Assembly: GCA_031771865.1 (NCBI GenBank)
Contig: JASISA010000042.1
Coordinates: 1,915,501-1,979,500, forward strand
Direction: 5' to 3'
DNA length: 64,000 nucleotides
Source of the DNA: Nothophaeocryptopus gaeumannii
Lineage: Eukaryota > Ascomycota > Dothideomycetes > Mycosphaerellales > Mycosphaerellaceae
In this document: positions 11,973 through 23,633 of the stretch, piece by piece
Layout of the letters: every line of letters starts with the position of its first letter
Numbering within the stretch: position 1 is the stretch's first letter
Program-made: the position numbers and the translations under genes
The notes under the pieces: generated by a model
Told to the model about the DNA's origin: nothing
The model's input: the letters and a program-made list of their open reading frames with translations, nothing else
Databases searched by the model: none

Positions 11973-13306
11973 TCAAATCATCAAATCAGAACCAACATAC
12001 ATCGCAAACAACCCCAAAACCGCCGCCGCAGCCGGAGCAGCAACCGTACTCCCCGCCCCTGTCGATCCACTCGACGAACTCTTACTGCCAGAGGCCCCAC
12101 CCGAAGACGAATCGTTCGAATGCGAACTAGCAGTATTCAACATCAAGGGAGCCTGCGGCTTCTCAACGCCAAACGGCTTCACAGTAATCGCCTCCCCAGT
12201 AGTCCCATTCCTATACCAATTCTCCGGCGCATCACCAACACACTCCCCCTCAGTAACAAATTTATACCCCTCCTTCGCCAACGTCTGAATCATATACTCC
12301 GTCAAATTATACACAGTCGGTTTCTCCTGCTCATGAGCATAGATAATATGATTATTTGATGCATTCCACCCGGATATACCTTCCGTGAAGTTACCGACGA
12401 GGTAGTCGTATGTAGAGGCATTGTAATCTATGTAGTCGTTTGTCCAGACGTTTTGCATGATGGTGTGGTAGCCTAAAGCGTGCATGTCGGAAGCGCAGCC
12501 GGATTCGTTGTGGCAGTCTTCGTAGGGTGGGCGGAAGTATGTCGGGAAGAAACCGAGGATGTTGCGAAGAGCCATTTCTTGTTTGGTGATTTCGGCGTAG
12601 CGCTCTGCTTGGGTGATGCGGTCAAGGTTTGGGTGACTCCAAGTGTGTTGGCCTAGTTGATGGCCCTGGTCGTATGCGTACTTCAAGAGTTGTGGCCAGG
12701 GAGTGCTGGTGTTGTCGATTGAGTGCTTTCCGATGTTGATACCAGTGACAAAGAATGTTGCTTTCGCATTGTACTTCGCAAGCAAATTGTACAGGTCGAG
12801 GGAGTAGAGATAAGGCCCGTCGTCGTACGTAAGAGCGACGGTCTTGTCTTCTGTGCAGTTCCAGATTTGCTCAGGGCTGTAAGGAAGACTTCCAAGCTGT
12901 GGTCGGGGAACAGATGATGTGTTGGTTCCCGCTGGAACTACATTGGCATCACAAGCTGGACCGTAGCGAAATTGACATTGAGGTGCGTCGCAGAATGCTC
13001 GTCCGGTACCACAGAAACCCTGAACGTTGTCAACAAAATATTCAGAGAACTGTTGTCTTTATCAGGTCTTACATCTTGAGAGCAACATTGACCTGCAGAA
13101 CATGTTGCATTACCACCTTGTGTGCCGCAGTTGGGACTGTCGCGAGGCGAGTGCGTGTGTTCAATCTCCTCCGCATAATGGTCGTGACCGCGCACCTTTA
13201 GGTTTTGGAACAACCCCGGAGGAGCTCCGAGGATGCCCACGCCACCTGGATGCGCAGAAGAAAGCGTGGAAAGCCCAAAGGCTACGAGGCTCGTAGAGAG
13301 ATGCAT
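11973..13306 (-). CDS. Chitin deacetylase (CE4) with chitin-binding module and GPI-type tail
   Basis: Removes N-acetyl groups from chitin at the cell surface. Exon 1 is 13073-13306 and exon 2 is 11973-13019, joined across a 53-nt intron (GTAAGA...CAG) that keeps frame; 426 residues. A signal peptide (MHLSTSLVAFGLSTLSSAHP) is followed by a Cys-rich CBM18-like module (residues about 55-105: CGTQGGNATCSAGQCCSQ, FCGTG). The NodB-type domain then has TYDDGP (metal-binding Asp), HTWSHPNL (two His ligands), YFRPPYEDC, and a late FVTEGECVGD segment. The tail is Ser/Gly-rich and ends in a hydrophobic Ala/Val-rich segment, as expected for GPI anchoring. Several NxS/T sites are visible. It lies between a chitinase and a chitin synthase, which fits chitin remodelling. 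Confidence 0.9.
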
Positions 13307-14279
13307 GTTGGAGACTGAACTGTTTCAGAGGTAATCGGGAAGAAGTTTGACAGCTGAGTTGCTTGTTTGATTGGCATGAGTAAGAGGAAATTTCAACTCT
13401 CATATGCTTGGCGGTTCAACGCCTGGATGAAGTCCATTGTTCTGGACTTGCATTCAATGTTCGCTTCAAGGGAATTTACAAGCATTACGGGACCGAAGGC
13501 GAATCCCAGAGGCGTTCGGTCTTCGCGAGCTGTTCACACTGCACTTCTTGAGGCGTTGCATCGAAACAGCTGAATCGTTCTCCTCAATCCATGCAGGGCG
13601 TTTCCCACGTGTATGTGTCGGTGAAGCTTTTAGTCCGGTAAAGATACACTCTCTGGAGTACAGTAGTCCAGACGAAAGCGCCGAAGTTAGCGTGAAGCGA
13701 TCAGCACTACCGCATTCTATGGCGCCAAGCTGTCCAGCTTCCGTTTCGGGGAGAAACCTGTCAGACTGATCCAGGGTGTCGGGTAGCTTGGATTTTAATA
13801 AAAGCTTTAATCGTAGGTCGCTTCTGTGTGCTTTGGTCCTCTTGCATCGTGAGAGGCGCTGCAACGTGCATGCCATCTCGGACTGATCTCGCGACTTGCT
13901 CAACTTCGCCGTTCGAGGCGTCTGGTCATGCCGATACTGTTTCTAGAAGCTGCCGCATCAACGCCTCGGTGAGTACTCGTTCCAGCCGCCCTACGGAAAC
14001 GCCGTGAGTCCAATGGCGGCTGGATCGTTGCGAAGCCTTCTCATAGCGAAAGAGAAGCGAGCCAAGGGTCCAGAAGCTGAGGAGCCATGATCAGCAAGAT
14101 GCCTCCTGCCATTACCTCGACCGTGGTGAATTGTACAGCGCTGCGTTGTCCTGCAATGCCAAGTCCGGTATCCTTTGGTTTTATACCACCGCCTCTCGTT
14201 CCCTGAATGGATCTGATACTCCACACTACAACCTTCGTTGCTTGTCTCTCGTTCCCGCGTACAGCAGCCAGTACATACA
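13307..14279. other. Shared upstream region of chitin deacetylase and chitin synthase
   Basis: A 973-bp interval separates two divergently transcribed chitin genes, so it must hold both promoters. No credible ORF; the longest open stretches overlap on both strands. I could not pick out a specific operator. Confidence 0.4.
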
Positions 14280-16634
14280 ATGGCGCTTCCGATCAACAAT
14301 GCTGTGGTCAATGACCTGGTCGCCAACGACCCAACCAAAGATAAGGCGCCGCAAGCCATCAATGTCCAGGAGGTGCCAGTCGTGGAGACTCCAGGCCCGA
14401 AACCATCAAAGCCAAGTTTAGAAGAAGACATTATCCAAGCTGTTGCCTCCGTGAAAGCCATTCTTCGCCCAGACATCAACGTGCAAGAAGTCAACACACC
14501 ATCTCCGTCTAATGTGGACTTCGAAGTCCACGATCCGACAAAAGACATTCGCCGGCCGCCTTTGCACAAACCGGCAGTCTTTCCACCTCAAGTCCTGCCA
14601 GACGTAAATGAGATCGAGGGTCGAGCTAGAGCATCCTCACCTTCGATATTACTCGCGGCCGACGAGATACAAGCCGTGCAGGCTCGCAAGCTTCCGCATG
14701 AAATACAGAGCGCCCAAGGAATCAGCCATGAGATACCTCCAGTGCCTGATGTGGCGCAAGCCATCAAGCCGATTGTCGACGGCAAAGAGCGTGAAAGAGG
14801 TCTCAGGAAGCTCAAGCTTCAAAAGCACGCTTTTCAGATCTCCATTCTGCTGATGAAGTAAGTCCGAGCTTGCTGACATCGTATTGCCTTTGCTAATTCT
14901 GCCCTATAGTGGCTTCTTCATCTTCGTGACCTGGCATTGGAAGCGCATGATTTGGGTTCTCCTGCCACTGATCACCTCAACTATCTTCCTCCAAATCTGT
15001 ATGATGATCTCGCTCATCTGCCGGTCAACATACAATTACTTCCGACCTGAGCAGTATGAAGAGGTGGCTCAGCCAGAGACTCTTGCTCTATTGGTTCCAT
15101 GCTACAACGAGACCCCGGAAGAGATGACGAAATCGATGACCTCGTTGATCGATCAGGAAGGCATAGAGCAGCATCCTCAATTCATGATTGTTCTGTGTGA
15201 TGGAAAATCTCGAGGCCCAGGAATGGCCAAGACAACACACGACTGGTTGCTGCAAGATCTGCCGCTGGAAAATGCTGCCACAGGCTACTTCGAGGCCGCC
15301 TATACCGCTTGGGATCACCAACAGATGGATGTCATTCTGCGGATCGGCACGTATCGAGGCACACCTTGCGTCATGATCTTGAAGCAGCAGAATCAAGGCA
15401 AGCGGGATGGTCTCATTCTCATCCGGTCGTTTTTGCACAAGTACAACCTGCGCCACCAAAATCCAAATACGATAATGTCTCAGCGCTTCTTCGATACAAT
15501 GTGCAAATTCATTCAGGACCAAGCCGGTATCAACCATGTGGACGATCTGATTGGGATGGACGCAGACACTTACTTCGCTTCAGACTGCATCGGCCAGCTG
15601 ATCAAGGAAAGCCACCTTCCAAAGACTGCAGGCGTTTGCGGTTATGTCGCCGTCGACTTCGAGGACAAACAATGGAACCTCTGGAACCTCATGCAGAACG
15701 CAGAGTACACCAGCGCTCAGACTCTACGTCGTCTCCACCAGTCGATGGTCACTCACAAAGTATCCTGTCTTCCTGGATGTTGCCAGCTTCTCAAGGTTAC
15801 CGAGGAGACCTGCGGAGACGATATCCTTGTCAGGAAGTTCGGGTACTATCCGACCTGGAAAGACGGTATTCTGAAACACATTCGCGCCACCGCCTCCGAG
15901 GATCGGAACCACGTCTGCCTTCTGTTGGCCCATCGTCCCGAATCCCAGACCAGGCTTGTGCTGAACGCAAAGGCTTATACCATGGTCCCTCAAACCTGGC
16001 CAGTGTATCTTTCTCAACGTCGACGATGGACTCTGGGCGCCACAATGAACGATCTCTTCAACGTGACCGCTCCCGGTGTCGTATGGTTCGAGCGGCTCTT
16101 GGCTGGCGTCAACGTCATGACTTGGTTCGTGAATCCTTTCATCCTCGCCAGTTTGGGAGGTTTCATTCACGCATGCTTCGGTAAGTTATTTGCACTGGTA
16201 CACCCTGACGAACATTCACGATACTGACGCATCTTGCAGTGAGCCCTCTGTGGATGACCTTGATGTTCGTGAGCATCATGCTTATCCCGATCACCTGGTA
16301 CTTGGCCGTTCCCATATGGCACATCAAGAGGTGGAAAGCCAGCATCCAGTACTATGCCGGACTCGTCATCTTCGTGTGCGGCGGTCCGATCCTAGCTATC
16401 CTCGTTCTGTCATACGCTCTAATCAACATGGACCGCTTCGGATGGGGCAAGACCCGCAAAATCATCGCGGAGATCGAGCCGGGCGAGCCGGGCTACACTG
16501 AGAAGGAAAAGCCGGAGCAGCTTTCGTCTTTGATTGCTGCGGGTCAGCCGGCGTCTGTGCGAATGCCGCCTGCTGCTGCCGGAATCGCTGGGAGAGGACC
16601 TTTTGATGAAGAGCAGAGCCTGGGTTGGCACTAA
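14280..16634 (+). CDS. Chitin synthase (GT2 family), three exons
   Basis: Polymerises GlcNAc from UDP-GlcNAc at the plasma membrane. Exons 14280-14857, 14910-16180 and 16240-16634, with 52- and 59-nt introns (GTAAGT donors), give 747 residues. The first ~190 residues are soluble, Pro/Val/Glu-rich and contain repeated words (DPTKD twice, INVQEV/NVQEV twice). Two membrane segments follow (FFIFVTWHW to MISLICRS). The catalytic domain has LVPCYNE, GMDADTYF (the DxD type metal site), LPGCCQLL, ASEDRNHVC (the EDR base) and the processivity motif LSQRRRWTLGA. At least four membrane helices close the protein. The short length and QRRRWTLG suggest a small, class VI-like enzyme, but the class is uncertain. 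It faces the deacetylase gene divergently and the oxidase-like gene convergently. Confidence 0.92.
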
Positions 16635-16933
16635 AATGTCGTTTTTGTCGTCTCGTTTTGTTCGTTGTATGGAGCCTTCACGGTCGATGACAGCTGCATG
16701 ATACCACTGATGTACGAAGCGTAATGGTACAAGACTGAAAACTTCCACCAGTGCTTGCTCAATGTTCTGCGCCTCCATAACGACTGCAAGCTGCAGATGA
16801 CCAGCTTCGTATCCGCTCGCCACTCCAGAAGGGCACTGGCATGCTAGAGGCAGGAGACAGGCGGTTAGATGCCTGGTGATGGAGGCGATGGAGAAGAGAG
16901 TCACGATGGAGATAATAGACAAGGCATGGTCCT

Positions 16934-16964
<31 letters not shown>

Positions 16965-17257
16965 CGGTGGCGATGGCCATGGCGGAACGAGAAAGGGAGG
17001 CAGCGGAGCCCTCGCTGGTCTTGGCACAGTCGTGATCAAATGTACACATGCAACGCGTAGAGGAATCCCCCTTGGTTGCAAAGGCTCTTGTAATTCCACC
17101 ATACCAAGAAACTGTCCACAAGTCTCACGGCTCCCCTTCCCCGTCCGACGAGATGTCTCAATCCCTCAGCGACTCTAAGTACGGTCATTGTAGATTCGAG
17201 TTCATCCCCCACCATCCTCTCCATACCCTTCCTCAACGGCCGTAACTCTTTAACATT
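16635..17257. other. 3' intergenic region with GGTGGC hexamer repeat
   Basis: Convergent 3' ends of the chitin synthase and the multicopper-oxidase homologue. It contains a perfect GGTGGC tandem repeat at about 16935-16972 (six copies), which gives poly-Gly or alternating frames on the plus strand and Pro/Ala runs on the minus strand. The ORFs that cross it have no other support. Confidence 0.5.
16935..16972. repeat. GGTGGC microsatellite
   Basis: About six uninterrupted copies of GGTGGC, flanked by CGGGT and GATGGCC. Likely length-variable between strains. Confidence 0.8.
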
Positions 17258-19677
17258 TCAATCAAAAATCCCCATATGTCCCGGTAGATCGAAATGGACA
17301 TGCGGCTGCTTGCGCACATACGCCGGTGCCTCGACCCAAGCATCATCTCCTTCGAGCAGTGGAACTTGCCTAGAAATATAACTATCAGCAAAGCCCAATC
17401 TAGCACGAATCAGAAGTCGTCTCGCAACTTACATCCCCAGCACGAAATACCTCACCCTGAAAACGTGAAACATCGTAGCAGCCGGCTCGGTAATTTTCCA
17501 TCTTAGCGCGAGCCATCCGTTCGCCGGCAGCTCATGCAAGAAGCCAAGGGGAGGGTTCTGCAGATTGAAGAGATCGGGTTGGTCTTTCATGCCAGCTGCA
17601 ACATCGGTCCAGGGAAAGCTGGTGTTTCCGCTTCCGAGATTGAAGGTCGCTTTGTTGTGCTTATACATGGGAAGCGTGACGGGCAGATCGTTCTCCACAA
17701 TAATATCGACAACCGAGCCCTTTCCACAGATCAGCAGAGAACAAATGCCATACTTGGGGTGGGGCAGTGAGGTACCAGGGGCAAATTTCTAACGATAGGA
17801 TTCGGCTCAGGAAAGTCCTGCTTCGGATCTAGCGCAATGGGATCCATTAAGCCACGGAATATCTGCCACGAACTTCCGTTGAGGGAGCAGTTCGTGATGT
17901 AGGGATTGTAGGGGTCCGGGGCGCCGGTGGCTTTGAAGCGGAGGGTAATATCGGCTGAGGGAGGCGGTGGTGATGGGGGAAATGGGTGGAGGGATGACTT
18001 GTCCTCGAGGACATAACCCTTCTTCGGCGTGCCGTCGAGCTCCATCGAGCTTTCGTCTTGTGTAGGTTGAGGAATTGGTTGGCCGAGTCTGGGGCCACGG
18101 CGTCGATGCTGTCGAGATTAGCTGCTGATCGGCCTACTTTGGGGGCAGGGCTACCTACTGGGTAGCGTAGTATTGCGTATCCTTGCAAAGTCTGAAGGTC
18201 GCTCAAAGCATGAAATCGGATGGCGTAGTCGTTGGCTGGTTGTGAAAGTTGGACCATCACTGTTACTCGCTCGGCATTTGTTACGGTCAGAATCTGAACG
18301 TCCATCAGTTCTTCAATCTTCATTGTAGATCAGCGATTCGCATACGTCCACCTTCTGGGGCTGAACGAAGCCTCCATCATTCGCGACGATCCAGAGCTTG
18401 TGCTCATCGATTGACACTCGCCATGGATGTTCCAGACCTATACACCACTGTATTAGCCGCTCGAACAATGAAAATGTTGCCAGGAAGCTCACCAGGGTTA
18501 ACAAAGTTCATCAGCATCCACCGTCTATTGTTTGTATGAATTATCTGACCCAATTAGCCTTGACTTCTTGTAATGATGCCAATCCGTACTTCGTATTCTC
18601 CGTCAGACGACTTGCACTCAGGATAGCCCACGGCTCCCGTCGGCTGATAGATGCAGCCGTGGCTATCTATATCCTTGCCTGCAAGAGTGTTCAATCCAGG
18701 TGGCTTGCAGTGCACTCTTCCCTTGCCTGACTAACATCAGTGTGCGTTTGTGACTCAGTGCCGGCCTTGCGTACCATTGATGAGCACAGATTGGAAGCAG
18801 TAGGGATCGTAGCCCTCTTTCTGCAGCTGTGCAAGTAAACTTGGCATCTCACGATGCTGATAATTGTACATCACAACGTTAGCAGGCGACGACTCAGCGT
18901 CCATCATGTCTTGAATGTCTTGATGTTCGCTAGAGACTAGATGATACGGTCTTCGGCGTTCTGCGCTTGGGCGAATCCAGATAGTACCAATGTTGCCGTC
19001 TACGCTTGGCGTGGACACATGATCGAGATACCATTTCAGACCCCAATCGCCAGAGGTGTTGAACACGCTTGTGAAGTTGCCTCGTGGGAGGATTGGATAT
19101 GATGAGACACCTGCAGCGCCGTCGTTCCAGGTGGTACTGCGGTGGTTCACGCCGACCCTGTAGAGTGTGGTACAGTGTCAGCCAAACTCATGAGGGTGGC
19201 GTTCCAGAGATGGACTTGCCAGTGCAGACTGCTCGGAAGCCCAAGATCATTTTGGATGTTGATGTGCACAATATCACCCTCATGTGCCAAAATCGTAGGG
19301 AACGGAGACTCTGAGTTGCCAACAAACAGTGGGCGCCAGTAGCCGCCATCTTTTAGCACTTGTCAACAGAGATTGCAACAGGCTAACATACTCAGTGGAA
19401 GCTTACCAGGATTCCGCCATGCTTGCGATAGGGTCAGGTTGTATTGAACTGTGGACGGTGCCCTTTGCCGAGTCTGGAGAAACTGATGTGTGAAACCGGC
19501 GTCCTCGTTGATCTTCCAATGGATCTCAAGCCCGAAGCTCCTGGCCAGGTCGAACGCAACAAAAGCAATAGCCACTAAAGGCCACAAAAGCTCATATCGT
19601 CGTCTACCGCGGCGATTACCACAGGTCTGGTCACCATCAGTTACTTTCATCGTCGGCCTTTCGTATGTAGGGCGCAT
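17258..19677 (-). CDS. Multicopper-oxidase (ascorbate-oxidase/laccase-like) pseudoenzyme, ten exons
   Basis: Exons on the minus strand: 19407-19677, 19220-19358, 18775-19157, 18590-18726, 18493-18544, 18346-18437, 18159-18293, 17776-18108, 17433-17719, 17258-17369. All junctions keep frame; 646 residues, normal for the family. Intron 2 is GC-AG (GCAAGT donor). An N-terminal membrane segment (LLWPLVAIAFVAF, residues ~30-45) implies a signal anchor. Cupredoxin landmarks are clear: LAHEGDIVHINIQNDLG, TWNDGAAGVSSYPI, VSIDEHKLWIVANDGG, DYAIRF...LQGYAILRYP. The copper sites are not intact. HWHG is HWVG, WYHSH is WYLDH, HPMHKHG is LPMYKHN, and the HCHxxxHxxxM block reads HVFRVRYFVLGM, lacking the type-1 Cys and a His. 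A noncatalytic role is inferred. A transposon end lies 297 bp upstream of the ATG. Confidence 0.85.
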
Positions 19678-19974
19678 GCTTCTTCGTGACCAGCGGAACG
19701 AGATTAAGACAACTGAGCAGTGTGACGTGGGTGGAAAAGGTGTAAGCGATTAAAGCTGGACTGCTGCCTGATCATGTCCGCCAGCATCGAGCCATGTTGA
19801 TCTAGTTCAGCTTTCGTATCAATCAAGACAGAGTCAAGCGGCGTCGGGCGGATCCGGGAGTGTCAGGATAAAATGTTTCAAGCATGTACGTGTCGAGCTT
19901 GCGTTCAGCTATGGTCAGTAACCGCAGTCGTCAATCATTGCCACAGGTCACAGGGGTTCTCAAGTTTGGCGGAC

Positions 19975-20013
19975 AGGCAGAGCCCTGTTCATGACTAAGG
20001 GTCATATCAACTT
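19975..20013 (+). repeat. Left terminal inverted repeat
   Basis: Begins AGGCAGAGCCCTGTTC and ends CATATCAACTT; identical over 39 bases to the reverse complement of the right end. It carries an internal dyad, ATGAC-TAAGG-GTCAT. Confidence 0.95.
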
Positions 20014-20098
20014 TCGCCTCGGCTTCCACACTCTTATCTACACTCGTTATATTGCCCTACACTCGTGCCTACACTCGTACCTGCACTCGCAAGTGCAT

Positions 20099-21426
20099 AT
20101 GGCGCCTCATACCGTTGACCTCGAGCCCGTGCGAGCCCAGATTGAGCACTGGATCTTCTTTGACCGACGCGAATACACTGCGATATGCGATAATCTACGA
20201 ACCTACTACGATATTGATATATCTGTCAAGACTCTGAAGAGGAGGCTAAAGCAGTGGGGTGCTCGTATTCGACAGGCTCCTCTACAGGTAGACAATGCCC
20301 TCAGAGCCCGTATTATTGAGCGTTTCTGGCTGTACTCGTACAAAGATGAGAGGAAGTTCAGTATCTACAGGCAGATGGCTACAATATCTCCCTCATACAA
20401 TATCAGCGGTTGAGGCGTGATATAGGCCTATATAAGAGGTATCCAGCAGAATCTTCTAAAGAGGTGGATGCCGCTATTAGCGAGGCATTGGACCATGTGC
20501 TTGGGCATGGTGCTGCACAGGACTTTGGATATCGCAAGTTGGCCCAAACTATTCGTGAGAAATGGCACTTCATTGGCAGGTACGCCTTTGTATTCATTCA
20601 CTCAGGCACTCGCACTCGTAGGCTGCACTCGCTGATCACTCGTAGAGACCGCATCTTCCGTATTGCCCGTGCCAAGGTGCCAGCAGCTTTTGAGAGCCGT
20701 CGACCTGGTAAACGCAGTAAACCTCGTAGCGTAAGGCCTCAAGCTCGAGGAGCTGATAATGTATACTCTATTGATGCTTTTGTAAGCTGGCTAATTATGG
20801 ATGCTCGATCTACGCCTGTATCGACGTCTTTTCAAGGAAGATTATCTGGTACTTTGTTGGGCCGCTAGCTAAGACCAAGTTCTCGGTTTTTGCACAGTAC
20901 ATCATCACGATCTACAAGGCCGGCCGTATGCCTAATATCATACGATCTGATCAGGGCGTTGAAACTCCAATGCTTGCGGACACATCTTCTCCTACGTGAG
21001 CACCTTGCTAGCGAACATATCACTTTCAGCGATGCCTTCTAGTATACAACAAGCAAAGGAAGTCAGACTATTGAGCACTAGTGGGGCGAGGCAGCAAAGT
21101 CAGTATTCAACCGCTGGAGAGACTATTTCAATCAACTCCGAGAGGAAGGGCATTATAACGCAGCTCTTAAAGCAGATCGTATTGCCTGGCTCGCAATCTA
21201 CATCCCTGTAATGAGGTATACAACTGGAGAGTTTGTACACTGCTGGAATACTCATACAATCCGTAAGCACAACGAACAGACAGTTGCTAAGCATGTAGCT
21301 GGAGAGCCCAACAATCTCTACGACTATCCGGAGCTTCACGGCGGTGACTTCTACGGGCATTTACTGGATACTGAAGATCCGGTTTTACAGCAATGGGTTG
21401 ACAAGATTGCAGAGTTTAGTAAGTAG
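20099..21426 (+). pseudogene. Decayed integrase-core (DDE) transposase
   Basis: From the ATG at 20099 the protein starts MAPHTVDLEPVRAQIEHW. A helix-turn-helix region is split by a frameshift: the continuation GYNISLIQYQRLRRDIGLYK is readable in the neighbouring frame near 20385-20440. A 66-nt intron (20580-20645) that ends CACTCGTAG can join WHFIGR to DRIFRIARAK. The integrase core is then visible across frames: SIDAF (first Asp), a one-base loss in a T run near 20780, KLANYGCSIYACIDVFSRK, IIRSDQGVETPML (second Asp), and TIEH-WGEAAKSVFNRWRDYF (the Glu), where the dash is a TAG in place of the usual Trp. A second TAG lies about 15 codons earlier. The final segment (21211-21426) is open. Known family logic: such proteins cut and join element ends. 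Confidence 0.75.
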
Positions 21427-21876
21427 CGGTGTGCACACTCGTAACTGCCGGAGCCACTCGTAGCTAGGCACTCGTAGCTGCCCATGTCACTCGCAGCGGC
21501 ACTCGCAGGCTCGCAGGGGATGCTGTAAGCTGGAACTTAGTAGTTCACTCCAGCTGATTCTATTCGCAGATTTGCTCGCATATCTACCTCCAATATCTCT
21601 CGAGTGGTGTAATGATATGCTTCATACTAGCGGCTATCAATCATGTTTCATGGTGGTGAGGAATCAGCATTGCCTGGGCCGCAAAAGCTGCATGTTCATG
21701 CATACCATCACCTCCGCACTGCAGCGCATGAGTATGTCAACAATGGCGGAGATCTGCCGGAGTTTGAAACGCCTACTGCTAGTACACAGAGGCAGCCGAG
21801 TGACCGAACTAGAGCAGTATTTGAGGCTGCTGGTCAGCCACTTTAAGGGTATTCAGCGTTACCTCCTTCTTCAACA
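21427..21876. other. Spacer inside the transposon, rich in CACTCG motifs
   Basis: Between the transposase and the second ORF. Five CACTCG(T/C) copies lie within about 80 bases (21434-21515), several followed by AG. Short ORFs here have no recognisable family. Confidence 0.6.
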
Positions 21877-23544
21877 ATGGATCTTAAGTGGACTAAGTTC
21901 TGTGCGCAGTCCAAGAAGCAAGTGATATATCACTGTGATCTTGGCAACGTTTTCCGATGCCCCTATTGCCTTGTGCACAATCCTCATTACCGAGAAGATA
22001 ACGGGCCTCTCATATCCTCTCCACTACTAGCAGCACGGCCAGCAGCTACGAGTGCTGCGAGTGCGCTTATTGGAGCTGGAGCCTCTAGTACATATACTGG
22101 CTTTCAAGGTTTCGGCACTACCTCTTCGAACCGTGGTAACACCGTTCTTCAGCAGAATAAGTCACACAGCCGCAATATTGGCAACGCTGGTATCGATCCC
22201 CTCAGTCCTAAGGCTTCTACTAACCGCAAGATCTCTCGTCCAGCTGCATCGCCAGCTCCTACGAGTGCGAGTGCGAGTGCACCACTATCTACCTCTTTAT
22301 CCAAGGGCAAGGGCAAGGGTAAAGCCCAACGCCGAGAGATTCACTTTCGGTGCGAGGCTTTTACAGTGCTTGTCAATATTCGTACGCCGAAGAACAAGAA
22401 GCAAAAGGCTTCAGCGTTGTCAACTCCGGATGTTTGGCACTACGATGAACCGGAGCTTATACAAAGATGGCGACTGGACGGCTTCTTTGATACTTATCAA
22501 CATATGGTTGATATGCTGCCGAGCCGCAACGAAGACATGCGTAGGAACTGGCTCTATTCTACTGTTATTGTTCCGGCTGCTGGACTAACTTTACAGCAAT
22601 GGTTAATACACCCGCATCAAGACTCCTTCCTTGATGTATCTTTTGATGAGGATACCAACGAACCAATCCGCCCAGCAGACACCAATCTACTATCGGATGA
22701 CCTCGAAGAGATGCTATTGCCATTTCATCGCAGTCCATGGTCAGCATTGAATGCGACAGTCCATATCAAGGTAGTAATTCTCGTCAATCGGGTCAGACGC
22801 TGGAATACGAAACCAGTCGGCCAACGCGGAATAGCGGATCAGGACGACAGTACTACGAGTCCAGCCAAATCTACTACGAGTACTACCAATGCGGATACGA
22901 GTGACCCGCTACACAATTCGCCGCGGGCCGCAGTCTTTCGCCGTGCGCAGTTGACTTCTTCAACGTTGGCATACGCGGCTCGCGAGGCTGCTGCGAGTGC
23001 TGCTACGAGTACTGCTGCGAGTGCTGCTACGAGTACTGTTGCGAGTGGACACAAACGCCAGGCCAGCAGTGAATTGTCGCCTCCATCACCTACTAAAGGC
23101 AACGCTGGTCTATCGGTACGTCTTATCGCATTCCGGCTGGTGCAGAGATCATTGATCTAACCAGCGAGGCTAGCGATCAATCAAGCAGTAGTTTTAGCTT
23201 TGACTCGCCGAGTGAATGGTTCGTCAGAAGGAACCCAAGGCTCCTATTGTTGAAGAAGATTATGAGGTCGTAGAACCAACTCGCGATACTTTTTTCGGAG
23301 AGGCTGGATACTATTATTGAGCAGACAGAGGTGTCGTTGTTTGTTGAGGAGGCTATACAGCAGCAAGTCGCTGCTCCGCTGGAGCAGGTAGAATCAGTGC
23401 CTGTTGCTGAACCAACACCTCCAACAACTGTAGCTGAACCAGCACCTCCAACACTTGCTGAACCAGCCCAGACGCATATATCAAGCCAAGGAAGAAGCTG
23501 GTTGTGGAGCCGTCAACGCGGAAGACAAGGTCGATGAAGGGTAA
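21877..23544 (+). pseudogene. Transposon accessory protein ORF2 (zinc-pair, low-complexity, basic tail)
   Basis: The first 427 codons (21877-23160) are open. A CxxC pair sits near the start (FRCPYCLVHNPH, preceded by YHCDLG). Long Ala/Ser/Thr tracts are made largely of the ACGAGT/GCGAGT motif encoding Thr-Ser and Ala-Ser. A Lys/Gly block (SKGKGKGKAQRR) precedes a globular-looking middle with Trp-rich segments (WHYDEPELIQRWRLDGFFDT). After a frameshift near 23110 the neighbouring frame continues GAEIIDLTSEASDQSSSSF, which resembles a SUMO-interaction motif. A further shift leads to Pro/Val/Glu-rich repeats and a basic tail ending TRKTRSMKGN. I do not recognise the family. The start is the first ATG; an upstream exon is possible. 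Confidence 0.55.
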
Positions 23545-23633
23545 TTAATTTCTTTAGTTGGTAGATATATCTCGTATGTAGGAATGGAGTTCAGGTTCAG
23601 GCACTCGCAGCACTCGTATTTTGACACTGCTAT

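Noticed and set aside
15309..16184. Plus-strand 291-codon ORF
   Set aside because: Shifted-frame shadow of the chitin synthase exon 2; basic, low-complexity composition typical of an out-of-frame read.
16419..17102. Minus-strand 227-codon ORF with a poly-Pro run
   Set aside because: It is antisense to the chitin synthase end and its Pro run comes from the GGTGGC repeat; no start context or family signal.
22051..23060. CRISPR-like or satellite array
   Set aside because: The repeated GCGAGTG/ACGAGT units are short, irregularly spaced and often in coding frame; not a repeat-spacer array.
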